This document shows positions 24,448-32,866 of a stretch of 35,492 nt of DNA, piece after piece. The position numbers and the translations under genes were made by a program. Every line of letters starts with the position of its first letter. The stretch's first letter is position 1. Origin of the DNA: Bacteroidaceae bacterium. GTDB taxonomy: Bacteria > Bacteroidota > Bacteroidia > Bacteroidales > Bacteroidaceae. The stretch is from contig JAILBW010000004.1 in assembly GCA_024680695.1 (NCBI GenBank), positions 1 through 35,492 on the forward strand. Direction: 5' to 3'. The notes beneath the pieces are model-generated. The model did no database searches. It saw only the letters and a program-made list of their open reading frames with translations, and had not been told where the DNA came from.

Positions 24448-25857
24448 TCAGACAATCTTTCGCATCCAGTGCTTTCCACGGAATCTCCAGAGGAATATTG
24501 CACCGCGCAGCGAGAGGTCGATAGCCATAGCCACCCAGGCACCCTGCAGGCCCATCGTGCCCACGAGGAGTGCGGCCAACGGGATGCGTACGGCCCAGAT
24601 GCAACCCAGGTTGATGCTGCACGGAACCAGCGTGTCACCTGCACCTACGAAAATTCCGTATGCCACAATGTTGGCAGCAAACATTGGTTCTGCAAATGCT
24701 TCGATACGCAGACATTTCACAGCCTGCAGCTGTACGGCTGTGTCGGGCGTCATCAGCGTCATCAGGGCAGGGGAGTAGAAGTACATCACCACGCCCATGA
24801 GCGTCATTATCAGTATGCCCATCGTCAGCGTGATGCGGCCAAAGCTACGAGCCAGATGGCGGCGGTGTGCGCCGAGGCTTTGCCCCACCAGCGCCGTTGA
24901 AGCATCTGATATTCCGTATCCAGGCATGTAGCACAGCGCTTCGATGGTGATGCCAAACGAATTAGCCGCCAGCGCTACCGTACCTAAGGGGGCAATGATA
25001 ATGGTGCTCATAATCTGGGCACTACACATGATGATGTGTTCCAGCCCCATCGGCAGGGAAATCTTGAAACTGCGGCGTAGTGTGTCCAACGTCGGCCGGA
25101 AGCGACCGGAGTCTTGCAGCAGATTGAGTTCGCGCGAGCGGATGCAGACGAAGTACATCATCATCAGAGCGCCGAAGGCAAACGAAATGGCGGTGCCGAG
25201 CACAGCACCAAGTACGCCCAGGCCAGCGCCGGGTATGTGCAGGCCAAGAATTGTATGGGAGGGGAAGATCAGGAGCCAGTTGAACAGGACGTCGAGTACA
25301 CACATCAGGATATTTATCGTGCTGGGTGTGCGGGTGTCGCCGGCGCATCGTAGCATGCCGCTGCACAGCGAATTCATCTGCATCAGCGGGATGCAGAGGC
25401 AGAAGACCATGAAATAGATGCTGGCATCGTGGCGGATGTTCTCTGCGCCGCCGAGCCAAGTGGGCAGATAGGGACTGATTGCCACGCCAATGATCGTCAG
25501 CAGTACGCTGAATTGCAGGCATGCGCTGAGTCCTTGGCGCAGTACATTGCGTGCCTGAGCCAGTTCGTTGCCTCCGATGCGATGGGCCACTTGGACGTAG
25601 AAGCCTTTGCTAAATGCTGAGCACACACCGGCGAAGAGCCATATCGTCGTCGAGACGATGCCTATCGAGGCGCTGGCTTCGGCACCCAAACTGCCCACCA
25701 TGGCCGCATCGATGTATTCCATCAGAATAGCGCTCAGCTGGGCCAGCATCGAGGGAATGCTCAGTGTGGCAGCCAGTCGCAGTTGATCGCGGCCTGTGAG
25801 ATGCAGCCCGTCGCGAATCTTCTGCAGGAGCAGGTCTTTCTGTGTGGTTTGGCTCAT
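24448..25857 (-). CDS. MATE family efflux transporter, 469 aa
   Basis: About twelve hydrophobic segments in two similar halves are seen. The N-terminal part reads LAATLSIPSMLAQLSAILMEYIDAAMVGSLGAEASASIG (in part), the standard start of a MATE protein, and the middle has CSGMLRCAGDTRTP and GLGVLGAVLGTAIS. The second half repeats it (LPMGLEHIIMCSAQIMSTIIIAPLG). MATE proteins expel cationic compounds using H+ or Na+ gradients. The ATG at 25857 is preferred over an upstream TTG. The gene lies downstream of a repeat-rich 227-bp gap and converges with the beta-helix gene. Confidence 0.94.
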   Translation of the reverse strand: MSQTTQKDLLLQKIRDGLHLTGRDQLRLAATLSIPSMLAQLSAILMEYIDAAMVGSLGAEASASIGIVSTTIWLFAGVCSAFSKGFYVQVAHRIGGNELAQARNVLRQGLSACLQFSVLLTIIGVAISPYLPTWLGGAENIRHDASIYFMVFCLCIPLMQMNSLCSGMLRCAGDTRTPSTINILMCVLDVLFNWLLIFPSHTILGLHIPGAGLGVLGAVLGTAISFAFGALMMMYFVCIRSRELNLLQDSGRFRPTLDTLRRSFKISLPMGLEHIIMCSAQIMSTIIIAPLGTVALAANSFGITIEALCYMPGYGISDASTALVGQSLGAHRRHLARSFGRITLTMGILIMTLMGVVMYFYSPALMTLMTPDTAVQLQAVKCLRIEAFAEPMFAANIVAYGIFVGAGDTLVPCSINLGCIWAVRIPLAALLVGTMGLQGAWVAMAIDLSLRGAIFLWRFRGKHWMRKIV

Positions 25858-26021
25858 GTTCAAGTGTTCAAATGTTCAAGGGTTCAAGAGTCTTGTAAAG
25901 GTTAAAGATTAAAGGTTCTTGCGTCCCTGCGTTCGACTGAGCTCACGCCGAAGTCGGTAGCAAGCGGCATAGCCGAGCGAAAGGTTAAAGACGTTTAGCG
26001 GTTAGCGAGTCTGCCAGTGCC
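25858..26021. repeat. Intergenic degenerate short repeats and palindromes
   Basis: The gap between the aminotransferase and MATE genes holds a degenerate 8-9 bp repeat (TTCAAGTG, TTCAAATG, TTCAAGGG, TTCAAGAG at 25860-25890), TTAAAGG repeats (25900-25917), and AAGCGGCATAGCCGAGCG (25963-25980). The last is similar to a segment of the inverted repeats next to it. No gene or promoter is seen. Confidence 0.6.
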
Positions 26022-26090
26022 AATGTTCCGCTCGGCTCTGCCGCTTGGCTTGTCCAAGAATGTTCAATGGTCAATGTTCAATGGTCAATG
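26022..26090. repeat. Left copy of the inverted repeat flanking the aminotransferase-DUF3737 pair
   Basis: The segment from AATGTTCCGCTCGG through GCTTGTCCAAGAATG to TTCAATGGTCAATG is the reverse complement of 28131-28218, with two mismatches over about 55 bp. It overlaps the last codons and stop of the aminotransferase gene. CTTGG-CTTGT-CCAAG inside it is a small hairpin. Confidence 0.85.
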
Positions 26091-27242
26091 AATAATGAAT
26101 GACTCGAGGCGCTCCATTGCACGAAGCACGTTTTCGCGCTGTGTGGCCAAGTTGATGCGCACAAATCCTTCACCGCCCTTGCCGTAATGCGAGCCGGCGG
26201 CAAACCAAAGGTGCTGCTCGTTGCGCAGTCGGTTGCAGAAGTCCTCCACATCCTCTGTCACATCCGAGACATCGACCCACATCAGGTAGGTGCCTTGCAA
26301 TTGACTTACGCCGAGCATAGGCAGGCGGCTCTCGATGTAGTGACGAGCTTCCTCGTAGTTGCTCCAGATGTATTGGCAAAGTGCGTCGAGCCAGTCGGCT
26401 CCGTGGGTGTAGGCAGCGGTGGTGGCCACGATGCCGAAGGGGTTCACGTCACACACCTCATGAATGTTCACGGCGCGGTCAATCCTCTGGCGATACTCGG
26501 CATTGGGCACAATGATTTGTGCATTCTGCAGTCCGGCAATATTGAAGGCCTTGCTGGCACTGGTGCAGATGCAGGCTTGCGCCATGTATTTCTCGCCCAG
26601 CGAAGCGTACGGCAGGAAGTGATGTCCGGGCATTGTGAGTTCGCAGTGTATTTCATCTGATACCACGAATACGTTATTTCTCAGGCAGATGTCTCCAATC
26701 ATCCGCAGCTCTTCTTTAGACCACACCCGCCCGCTTGGATTGTGGGGCGAGCACAGGAGGAGCACCTTTACGTCAGGCTTTGCAGCGCGTTGCTCAAGGT
26801 CGTCGAAGTCTATGTGAAACGTATTGCCCTCGCGACGGAGAACTGATTCCTCGGCTCGGCATCCCAGATTGCGGATGCTGCTGTAGAAGCAGTTGTAGAC
26901 GGGGCTCAGTGTGAGTACACCGTTGCCGGGTTGCGTCAGGGCGCGCAGGATGGCACTGATTGCGGGAACGATGCCGGGGACGGTGATGATCCAATCGCGG
27001 CAATATTGGACGTTGTGGCGTGTGGAGTGCCAGTGGAGAATTGCTTTGTAGAATGCATCGTCGGGCATCGCATAGCCGAAGACACCGTGGGCAAGCCTTT
27101 CCTCGAGCGCTTCACGGATGGCGGGGCAGGCTCGGAAGTCCATGTCGGCCACCCACAGCGGGAGGTCTACCGAAGGATCTTCGTCCCACTTCATGCATGC
27201 CGAGCGGCGACGGTTGACGGGTGTGTCGAAATCGTATTTCAT
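26085..27242 (-). CDS. PatB/MalY-type PLP aminotransferase, 385 aa
   Basis: This is a fold-type I PLP enzyme of the class I/II group. Motifs: N-terminal KWDED and LPLWVADMDFRACPAI (typical of PatB/MalY cystathionine beta-lyases), SPHNPSGRVW (N168 for PLP contact), SDEIH (D196), and the PLP lysine K231 in SASKAFNIAGLQ. The C-terminal G-GFVRINLA fits. Such enzymes cleave cystathionine or cysteine conjugates; the exact substrate cannot be told. The gene starts 4 bases after the DUF3737 stop codon, so they form an operon. The pair is bounded by inverted repeats. Confidence 0.9.
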   Translation of the reverse strand: MKYDFDTPVNRRRSACMKWDEDPSVDLPLWVADMDFRACPAIREALEERLAHGVFGYAMPDDAFYKAILHWHSTRHNVQYCRDWIITVPGIVPAISAILRALTQPGNGVLTLSPVYNCFYSSIRNLGCRAEESVLRREGNTFHIDFDDLEQRAAKPDVKVLLLCSPHNPSGRVWSKEELRMIGDICLRNNVFVVSDEIHCELTMPGHHFLPYASLGEKYMAQACICTSASKAFNIAGLQNAQIIVPNAEYRQRIDRAVNIHEVCDVNPFGIVATTAAYTHGADWLDALCQYIWSNYEEARHYIESRLPMLGVSQLQGTYLMWVDVSDVTEDVEDFCNRLRNEQHLWFAAGSHYGKGGEGFVRINLATQRENVLRAMERLESFIIH

Positions 27243-27246
27243 TACA

Positions 27247-28092
27247 TTACATTACTTTGATTGTACAGTCGGCCGGAGCCTTGCGATTCCCGTCGATGAT
27301 TATCTCGCCCACCTTTCCGTTCACTACGATGCTGCCCGAGGTGGGGTTCTTGATGCTGTGGACGTTGCCTTTGATGGTGGCGCGGATAGTGCTGTACTCG
27401 AAGGCGAGGTTGGCATCCTCACCCATCGTGCAGTCCTCCATGACGAGGTTCTCGCAGTAGCAAAGCGGCTGTTCGCCAGAGATGTGGCAGCGCACGAGGC
27501 GCAGGTTCTTGCTGTACCAGCCCATGTATTCGCCGTTGATTTCGCTGTCGTAGATAGTGACATTCTCGCATTCCCAGAACGAGTCCTTCGAGTTGAGCAG
27601 CGAGTTGCGGATGATGACGTTTTTGCTGTATTGGAAGCTATAGTTTCCCTCGAGGTGGAAGTGGTCGGCCTCGACATTGTTGGTGTGCATCACCAGATAG
27701 TCGCCCTCGTCCATTCGGCTATGGAGGATGGTCACTTGGTCGCAGTCCCAGAGTGTTTCCTGAGCGTGCGGGAACTGGCAGTTTTCGATGTGTATGCCCT
27801 TCATCCGACGGAACATCTTAGGTGCCTCTACCAGGCAATCCTCGAGACTTCCGTTCTCGGAATACCAGAGCGAGGAGCGTGCACTCTCGCGGAAGAGGCA
27901 ATGTTTCACACGGAAGCCCCTGCACTCCCAAAAGACGTACTTCCCCTCGAAGGTGCAGTCTTCAGCCTCGATGTGGCCTGATTCCTTGATTGACGACTCG
28001 CCGAGGTGGATGGTGACGTTCTCCAGCCGTGCATCGTGCAGTGTATAGAGTGGGCGCTCACCGCCGAACTCTTGATCCTTTATTAGCTTCAT
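27247..28092 (-). CDS. DUF3737 family beta-helix protein, 281 aa
   Basis: The opening QEFGGERPLYTLHDARLENVTI and the recurrent short repeats (CTFEGKYVFWECRGF, CLFRESARSSLWYSENGSLEDC, SLLNSKDSFWECENVTI, DSEINGEYMGWYSKNLRL) match the DUF3737 family. Its repeats build a right-handed beta-helix. There is no signal peptide, so it should be cytoplasmic. The molecular function is not known to me; similar proteins are often encoded next to PLP enzymes or transporters. It is the first gene of the pair. No consensus promoter was found in the repeats upstream. Confidence 0.88.
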   Translation of the reverse strand: MKLIKDQEFGGERPLYTLHDARLENVTIHLGESSIKESGHIEAEDCTFEGKYVFWECRGFRVKHCLFRESARSSLWYSENGSLEDCLVEAPKMFRRMKGIHIENCQFPHAQETLWDCDQVTILHSRMDEGDYLVMHTNNVEADHFHLEGNYSFQYSKNVIIRNSLLNSKDSFWECENVTIYDSEINGEYMGWYSKNLRLVRCHISGEQPLCYCENLVMEDCTMGEDANLAFEYSTIRATIKGNVHSIKNPTSGSIVVNGKVGEIIIDGNRKAPADCTIKVM

Positions 28093-28258
28093 GTGTTTGT
28101 TTAAACTTTTCTATTTACTATGTTGAAACATTGACCATTGACCATTGACCATTGACCATTGACCATTGAACATTGAACATTCTTGGACAAGCCAAGCGGT
28201 AGAGCCGAGCGGAACATTAGCGCTAACCTCTAACCTCTAACCCCTAACCGCTAACCTT
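28093..28258. repeat. Right copy of the inverted repeat with 7-bp microsatellite
   Basis: CATTGAC units with a 7-bp period run from 28129 to about 28168, then the inverted-repeat unit (28169-28218, containing CTTGGACAAGCCAAG), and then degenerate CTAACC repeats (28223-28257). It fills the gap between the EttA and DUF3737 genes. The inverted repeat pairs with 26022-26090. Confidence 0.85.
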
Positions 28259-29956
28259 TCAATCGTCCATTAGTTTGCGGTATCGGATTCGACGTGGTTC
28301 TTCGAGTCCGAGTCGCTTCAGTTTATTGGCTTCGTAGTCGGTGTAGCTCCCCTGATAGTAGTAGACGGTGCCGTCGCCTTCGTAGGCCAGGATGTGGGTG
28401 CAGATGCGGTCGAGGAACCAGCGGTCGTGGCTGATCACTACGGCACAGCCTGCAAAGTTCTCAAGACCCTCCTCGAGGGCACGCAGGGTGTTCACGTCAA
28501 TATCGTTTGTCGGTTCGTCGAGCAGCAATACATTGCCTTCCTGTTTCAGTGCCATTGCAAGGTGGAGTCGGTTGCGTTCTCCACCCGAGAGCACTCCGCA
28601 CTTCTTCTCCTGATCGGCTCCGCTGAAGTTGAAACGGCTCAAGTAGGCGCGCACATTGATGTCGCGGCCGCCCATGCGGATGAGTTCGTTGCCCTGACTC
28701 ACCACTTGATAGACGCTCAGCTCAGGTTTGATGTCGTGGTGGCTCTGGTCGACGTAGGAGAGTTTCACGGTCTCGCCCACTTCGAAGGTACCCGCATCAG
28801 GCTTCTCGAGGCCCATAATCATGCGGAAGAGGGTTGTCTTGCCGGCGCCGTTGGGGCCGATGACACCCACGATGCCGTTGGGAGGCAGACTGAAGTCCAA
28901 GTCGCGGATAAGCACCCGCTCGCCGTAAGCCTTGCACAGACCGTGAGCCTCGATGACCTTGTTGCCCAGTCGTGGTCCGTTGGGGATGTAAATCTCGAGC
29001 TTTTCCTCGCGTTCCTTCTGCTCTTCGTTGAGCATGCGGTCGTAGCTGTTCAGGCGGGCTTTGCCCTTTGCCTGCCGAGCCTTTGGCGCCATGCGCACCC
29101 ACTCCAGCTCGCGTTCCAGCGTCTTGCGTCGCTTGCTGGCCGTCTTCTCCTCCTGTTCCATGCGGCGCGTCTTTTGCTCGAGCCACGACGAGTAGTTGCC
29201 CTGCCAGGGGATGCCTTCGCCACGGTCCAGTTCGAGAATCCATCCGGCCACATCGTCGAGGAAGTAGCGGTCGTGCGTGACGGCAATGACGGTGCCCTCG
29301 TATTGGGTGAGGTGCTGCTCGAGCCAGTCGATGCTCTCAGCGTCCAGGTGGTTGGTGGGCTCGTCGAGGAGCAGCACGTCGGGCTTCGTGAGCAACAACC
29401 GGCAGAGAGCCACTCGACGCCGCTCGCCACCGCTCAGTTCGTTCACTGGCTGGTCGGCAGGTGGCAGTCGCAGTGCAGCCATTGCCCGCTCCAGTCTGCT
29501 CTCCAGATTCCAAGCATCGGTGCTGTCGATGATGTCCTGCAGTTCGCCTTGTCGGGCAAAGAGCTGGTTCATCTTGTCCTCGTTCTCGTAGTATTCGGGC
29601 AGACCGAACTTCTGGTTGATTTCCTCGTATTCGGCCAACGCCTCGACGATGGGCTTCACGCCCTCCTTCACCACCTCGACGACGGTCTTCGTCTCGTCGA
29701 GTTTGGGCTCTTGTTCCAGATAACCCACTGTATAGCCCGGGCTCCATACCACATGCCCCTGATAGCTTTGGTCGATGCCGGCGATAATCTTCATCAGCGT
29801 ACTCTTTCCTGCGCCGTTCAATCCGATGATGCCTATCTTGGCGCCGTAGAAGAAGGAGAGATAGATGTTCTTCAGCACCTGTTTCTGGTTCTGCTGGATG
29901 GTTTTGCTCACGCCTACCATCGAGAAAATTACTTTCTTGTCGTCGGTTGTTGCCAT
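28259..29956 (-). CDS. ettA: Energy-dependent translational throttle protein EttA (ABC-F), 565 aa
   Basis: EttA binds the ribosomal E site and gates translation according to the ATP/ADP ratio. Two ABC domains are visible: Walker A GLNGAGKST (45-53) and GPNGAGKTT, signatures LSGGERRRVAL and LSGGERNRLHL, Walker B LLLDEPTNHLD and LLLDEPTNDID. The arm region between Walker A1 and signature 1 (YYENEDKMNQLFARQGELQDII) and the YLEQEPKLD opening are EttA-type. Length fits. It is 32 bases after menA, so it may be co-transcribed with it. Confidence 0.96.
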   Translation of the reverse strand: MATTDDKKVIFSMVGVSKTIQQNQKQVLKNIYLSFFYGAKIGIIGLNGAGKSTLMKIIAGIDQSYQGHVVWSPGYTVGYLEQEPKLDETKTVVEVVKEGVKPIVEALAEYEEINQKFGLPEYYENEDKMNQLFARQGELQDIIDSTDAWNLESRLERAMAALRLPPADQPVNELSGGERRRVALCRLLLTKPDVLLLDEPTNHLDAESIDWLEQHLTQYEGTVIAVTHDRYFLDDVAGWILELDRGEGIPWQGNYSSWLEQKTRRMEQEEKTASKRRKTLERELEWVRMAPKARQAKGKARLNSYDRMLNEEQKEREEKLEIYIPNGPRLGNKVIEAHGLCKAYGERVLIRDLDFSLPPNGIVGVIGPNGAGKTTLFRMIMGLEKPDAGTFEVGETVKLSYVDQSHHDIKPELSVYQVVSQGNELIRMGGRDINVRAYLSRFNFSGADQEKKCGVLSGGERNRLHLAMALKQEGNVLLLDEPTNDIDVNTLRALEEGLENFAGCAVVISHDRWFLDRICTHILAYEGDGTVYYYQGSYTDYEANKLKRLGLEEPRRIRYRKLMDD

Positions 29957-29988
29957 ATTGGGTATGTTTTTAATTCATAATGCACAAT

Positions 29989-30867
29989 TCATAGTTGGAG
30001 AAGCAGCAGGATGCTCAGGCTGAGGCCGAAGAGCAAGATGGCCATCGAGGTGGTTGCCAGCACTTTGTTCAAGGCACGCCCCTTGTGTATTCTGTGCATC
30101 TGTCGCCAGTTTGTTGTGTGCAGAGCCAGGTAGGGGAGCATCAGTACAACCTCGGTGCCCAGTGCGGGAATCGTCAGGCCTGTGGCGACGAATCCTATGG
30201 CCAGATAGATGGCCTCGGTAGGCGTGGCGCCGATGAGGGTGGCGAGTGTGGCCTTTCCCACCCGGGCATCCGTCTCGCGGTCGCGGTAGTTGTTGATGAT
30301 AAGTAGGCAATCGACTACCATCCCGCAGGCCGTAGCCAGCATCACGACGTTGGTCGTCAGTTCATGCCGCTGAATGTAGTAGGTGGCGCAGACGGGCACT
30401 ATGCCGAAGAACAGGAATACGAGCACATCGCCCAGTGCATGGCGGCTGAAGAGGGTGGTATATAGGAAGCAGCCTGCGATGCATGCCATCCCGATCCACA
30501 CCAAGTACCATCCGCCCCACATCACCAGAGGAAGGCCTGTGGCGGCGCTGGCCAGAGTGGTCAGCACGATGGCAATCCGCATGGCGCGAGGCGTCACCCA
30601 TCCCTGTGCCACTGCTCGTTCGGGGCCCAGACGTTCGGCGGTGTCCACGCCGTCGGCCCAGTCGAAATAGTCATTCACCAGGTTGGCATCCACTTGCATC
30701 AGCAGGGCGAAGGCCATGCACAGCAGGGCGGGAAGCCAGTCGAAGTCTTGGGGGACACTGCTCCATGCAGCGCATAGTGCCACCAGTACTGGCACTGCCG
30801 CTCCAGTGAGTGTCTTCGGGCGCGCAGCCAATAGCCAAGCATGAGCCGAGTTGGTTCGAATTTCCAT
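29989..30867 (-). CDS. menA: 1,4-dihydroxy-2-naphthoate polyprenyltransferase MenA, 292 aa
   Basis: MenA attaches the polyprenyl tail to dihydroxynaphthoate in menaquinone synthesis, in the inner membrane. The UbiA-type motifs are NDYFDWADGVD (first Asp-rich, Mg-diphosphate binding) and NNYRDRETDARVGKATLA (second). Eight or so membrane segments are visible, and the N-terminal AWLLAARPKTLTGAAVPVL is typical. The ATG at 30867 is chosen because an in-frame extension to 30936 would begin upstream of the -7 box at 30909-30916. Confidence 0.95.
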   Translation of the reverse strand: MEIRTNSAHAWLLAARPKTLTGAAVPVLVALCAAWSSVPQDFDWLPALLCMAFALLMQVDANLVNDYFDWADGVDTAERLGPERAVAQGWVTPRAMRIAIVLTTLASAATGLPLVMWGGWYLVWIGMACIAGCFLYTTLFSRHALGDVLVFLFFGIVPVCATYYIQRHELTTNVVMLATACGMVVDCLLIINNYRDRETDARVGKATLATLIGATPTEAIYLAIGFVATGLTIPALGTEVVLMLPYLALHTTNWRQMHRIHKGRALNKVLATTSMAILLFGLSLSILLLLQL

Positions 30868-30908
30868 GTTCGTGTCTCTCTTTGATGTACCGGGGGAAAA
30901 TTGGTCTG

Positions 30909-30916
30909 CAAAGATA
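30909..30916 (-). promoter_or_regulatory. -7 box of menA
   Basis: On the minus strand TATCTTTG matches the Bacteroidota -7 element, about 42 bases before the MenA ATG. I found no TTTG at 19-21 bp upstream, so the -33 element is weak. Confidence 0.55.
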
Positions 30917-31005
30917 CGTCTTTTTTTGCAAAACACGGCACAAAGGCGTACATTATTTTATTGTACTGCCCAATTGCAGCGGAAGTGAGCCAGCCGAATC
31001 TGCCG

Positions 31006-31014
31006 TTATCCACA
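31006..31014 (+). promoter_or_regulatory. Consensus DnaA box upstream of dnaB
   Basis: TTATCCACA equals the strongest DnaA-binding 9-mer of the well-studied systems. It lies about 118 bp before the dnaB -33 element. A single match can occur by chance, but the position before the replicative helicase gene is suggestive. Confidence 0.45.
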
Positions 31015-31061
31015 TGCATTGTTCATAACTTTGTGATAAATATCTGCCGCTTCATGCAGAT

Positions 31062-31165
31062 TTTTCTCTCGCTTATTCGTACCTTTGCACCTCCGGTCTT
31101 AGGTACTCTCGCTCGGAAAACGGCGAATACATTTGCGTTTTCTCTCGCTTATTCGTACCTTTGCA
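31062..31165 (+). repeat. Duplicated promoter segment upstream of dnaB
   Basis: A 28-bp segment (TTTTCTCTCGCTTATTCG plus TACCTTTGCA) occurs at 31062-31089 and 31138-31165, 76 bp apart and identical. Each copy ends with a -7 box TACCTTTG. Confidence 0.9.
31132..31163 (+). promoter_or_regulatory. Promoter of dnaB
   Basis: TTTG (31132-31135), 20 bp, then TACCTTTG (31156-31163) matches the Bacteroidota consensus. The dnaB ATG at 31219 would have a leader of about 50 nt. The upstream copy at 31080-31087 has the -7 box but no TTTG at the right distance. Confidence 0.7.
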
Positions 31166-31218
31166 GCGCCGGATGTCCGAAAACGGGCCCGACATTATCA
31201 TTCGAACGGAAATAAAAT

Positions 31219-32784
31219 ATGGCAGAGACAAGCAATAGGCGACGCGCGTCGCAAACGAAAGTGGTGGAAGTGCCCAGCGTGGACAGCTACGGCCACAAGC
31301 AGCCGCAGAACCTCGAGATGGAGGCGGCAGTGCTGGGTGCGCTGATGGTCGATCAGGAGGCTTATTCGCAGGTGAGCGACTTGCTCAAGCCCGAGTCGTT
31401 CTACGACAAGCGTCACACCTGCATCTACCAGGCAGTGCAGTCGCTCAGTGCCGACCAGAAGCCGGTGGACATCATGACGATCATCGACCGCCTGGAGTCG
31501 CTCGGCATGCTCGAGGAGGCTGGAGGACCGGCCTACATCATGCAGATTAACTCGCAGATAACCAGCAGCGCACACCTCGAGTACCACGCTCAGATAGTGG
31601 CGCAGAAGTTCCTTGCGCGCCAGCTCATCACGCTGAGCAGCTTTGTGCAGACGAAGGCCTTCGATACGACGATCGATGTGGCCGACCTCATGCAGGAGAC
31701 TGAGTCGCAACTCTTTGCCATCTCGCAAGCCAACCTGCGCAAGGACTACACCCAGATAAATCCCGTCATCGACCAGGTGTACGAGAATCTGCGCAAGGCG
31801 GCAGCCATCGAGGGCGGCATGAGCGGACTGCCCTCGGGCTTCGAGAAGCTCGACAAGATGACCAGCGGCTGGCAGAACAGCGACCTCATCATCATCGCCG
31901 CCCGCCCCGCAATGGGAAAGACCGCCTTTGTCATCTCGATGGTGCGCAATATGGCAGTCGATAGGAAGCTGCCCGTTGCCATGTTCAGCCTCGAAATGTC
32001 GAACCAGCAGCTTGTCCAGCGTCTGATGTCGAACGTCTGCGAGATAGAGGGCGAGAAGCTGCGCAGTGGTCAGCTTGCACCCTACGAATGGACGCAGCTC
32101 GACGCCAAGGTGCGCCTGCTGGTCGATGCACCCATCTTCGTGGACGATACTCCCCAGCTTTCTGTCTTCGAACTGCGCACGAAAGCCCGCCGTCTGGTGC
32201 GCGAACATGGTGTGAAGTGCATCATGATCGACTACCTGCAGCTGATGAATGCCAGCGGAATGAACGTCAACAGCCGTCAGGAGGAGGTGGCCATGATAAG
32301 TCGCTCACTGAAGGGCCTCGCCAAGGAGCTGAACATCCCCATCATCGCCCTGAGCCAGCTGAACCGTGGTGTCGAGGGGCGTGAAGGTCTCGAAGGTAAA
32401 CGCCCCATGCTGAGCGACTTGCGTGAATCGGGATCCATCGAGCAGGATGCCGATATCGTCTGCTTCATCCATCGCCCCGAGTACTATGGCTTCAAGCAGG
32501 ACGACAACGGACGGCCGCTCGCCGGTGTGGCTGAGTTCATCGTGGCCAAGCATCGTAATGGACAGGTGGGCGATGTGCGCCTGCGTTTCAAGGACCGCTT
32601 TGCCCGCTTCACCAACGACGAGCACCGCATCCCCCTGCCTGGCGAGAATCCTGCCGGCGGTGGCCGCATAGCCGCTGCGCCCATGACTGACGAGGAGCGC
32701 GCTCAAGCCGATTCGCTCTCCGACAGCATCCCCATCTCCGACCCCCTCGGCCCTGCGCCAGAGGATTCCGTGGCTCCGTTCTGA
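31219..32784 (+). CDS. dnaB: Replicative DNA helicase DnaB, 521 aa
   Basis: DnaB unwinds DNA at the replication fork as a hexamer. The N-terminal domain begins PQNLEMEAAVLGALMVD. The RecA-like domain has Walker A ARPAMGKTAF (about 228-237), MFSLEMSNQQLVQR, Walker B CIMIDYLQLM (about 334), RSLKGLAKELNIPIIALSQL and LRESGSIEQDAD, and the C-terminal GQVGDVRLRFKDRFARF. No intein interrupts any motif. The last codons (EDSVAPF and stop) lie in a segment duplicated 50 bp further on. The gene has its own promoter and a repeat-rich 3' region. Confidence 0.97.
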   Translation: MAETSNRRRASQTKVVEVPSVDSYGHKQPQNLEMEAAVLGALMVDQEAYSQVSDLLKPESFYDKRHTCIYQAVQSLSADQKPVDIMTIIDRLESLGMLEEAGGPAYIMQINSQITSSAHLEYHAQIVAQKFLARQLITLSSFVQTKAFDTTIDVADLMQETESQLFAISQANLRKDYTQINPVIDQVYENLRKAAAIEGGMSGLPSGFEKLDKMTSGWQNSDLIIIAARPAMGKTAFVISMVRNMAVDRKLPVAMFSLEMSNQQLVQRLMSNVCEIEGEKLRSGQLAPYEWTQLDAKVRLLVDAPIFVDDTPQLSVFELRTKARRLVREHGVKCIMIDYLQLMNASGMNVNSRQEEVAMISRSLKGLAKELNIPIIALSQLNRGVEGREGLEGKRPMLSDLRESGSIEQDADIVCFIHRPEYYGFKQDDNGRPLAGVAEFIVAKHRNGQVGDVRLRFKDRFARFTNDEHRIPLPGENPAGGGRIAAAPMTDEERAQADSLSDSIPISDPLGPAPEDSVAPF

Positions 32785-32846
32785 CGTCCGTTCCGCTTAT
32801 TGTGCCCAACGAGGATTCCGTGGCTCCGTTCTGACGTCCGTTTCGC
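32761..32846 (+). repeat. Duplication of the dnaB 3' end
   Basis: A 36-bp segment beginning GAGGATTCCGTGGCTCC occurs at 32761-32796 and 32811-32846 with one mismatch, 50 bp apart. The first copy contains the DnaB stop codon at 32782-32784; the second is non-coding. Confidence 0.9.
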
Positions 32847-32866
32847 AGCCCTTTTCTTATCGTACA

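Larger units (their letters stand above)
30868..31218. other. Intergenic region between menA and dnaB, no gene
   Basis: This 351-bp gap holds the menA -7 box (minus strand), an AT-rich stretch, one perfect DnaA box, a duplicated 28-bp segment with a promoter, and the dnaB leader. No open gene is supported. Confidence 0.7.

Noticed and set aside
26022..28258. Insertion sequence bounded by the inverted repeats
   Set aside because: The two enclosed genes are an aminotransferase and DUF3737; no transposase or clear target-site duplication is visible. The repeats are reported as repeats only.
28394..29980. A 528-codon open frame on the plus strand
   Set aside because: It is antisense to ettA, which has all ABC-F motifs.
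31219..32784. Intein in DnaB
   Set aside because: DnaB is a common intein host, but the Walker and later motifs are continuous and the length is normal.
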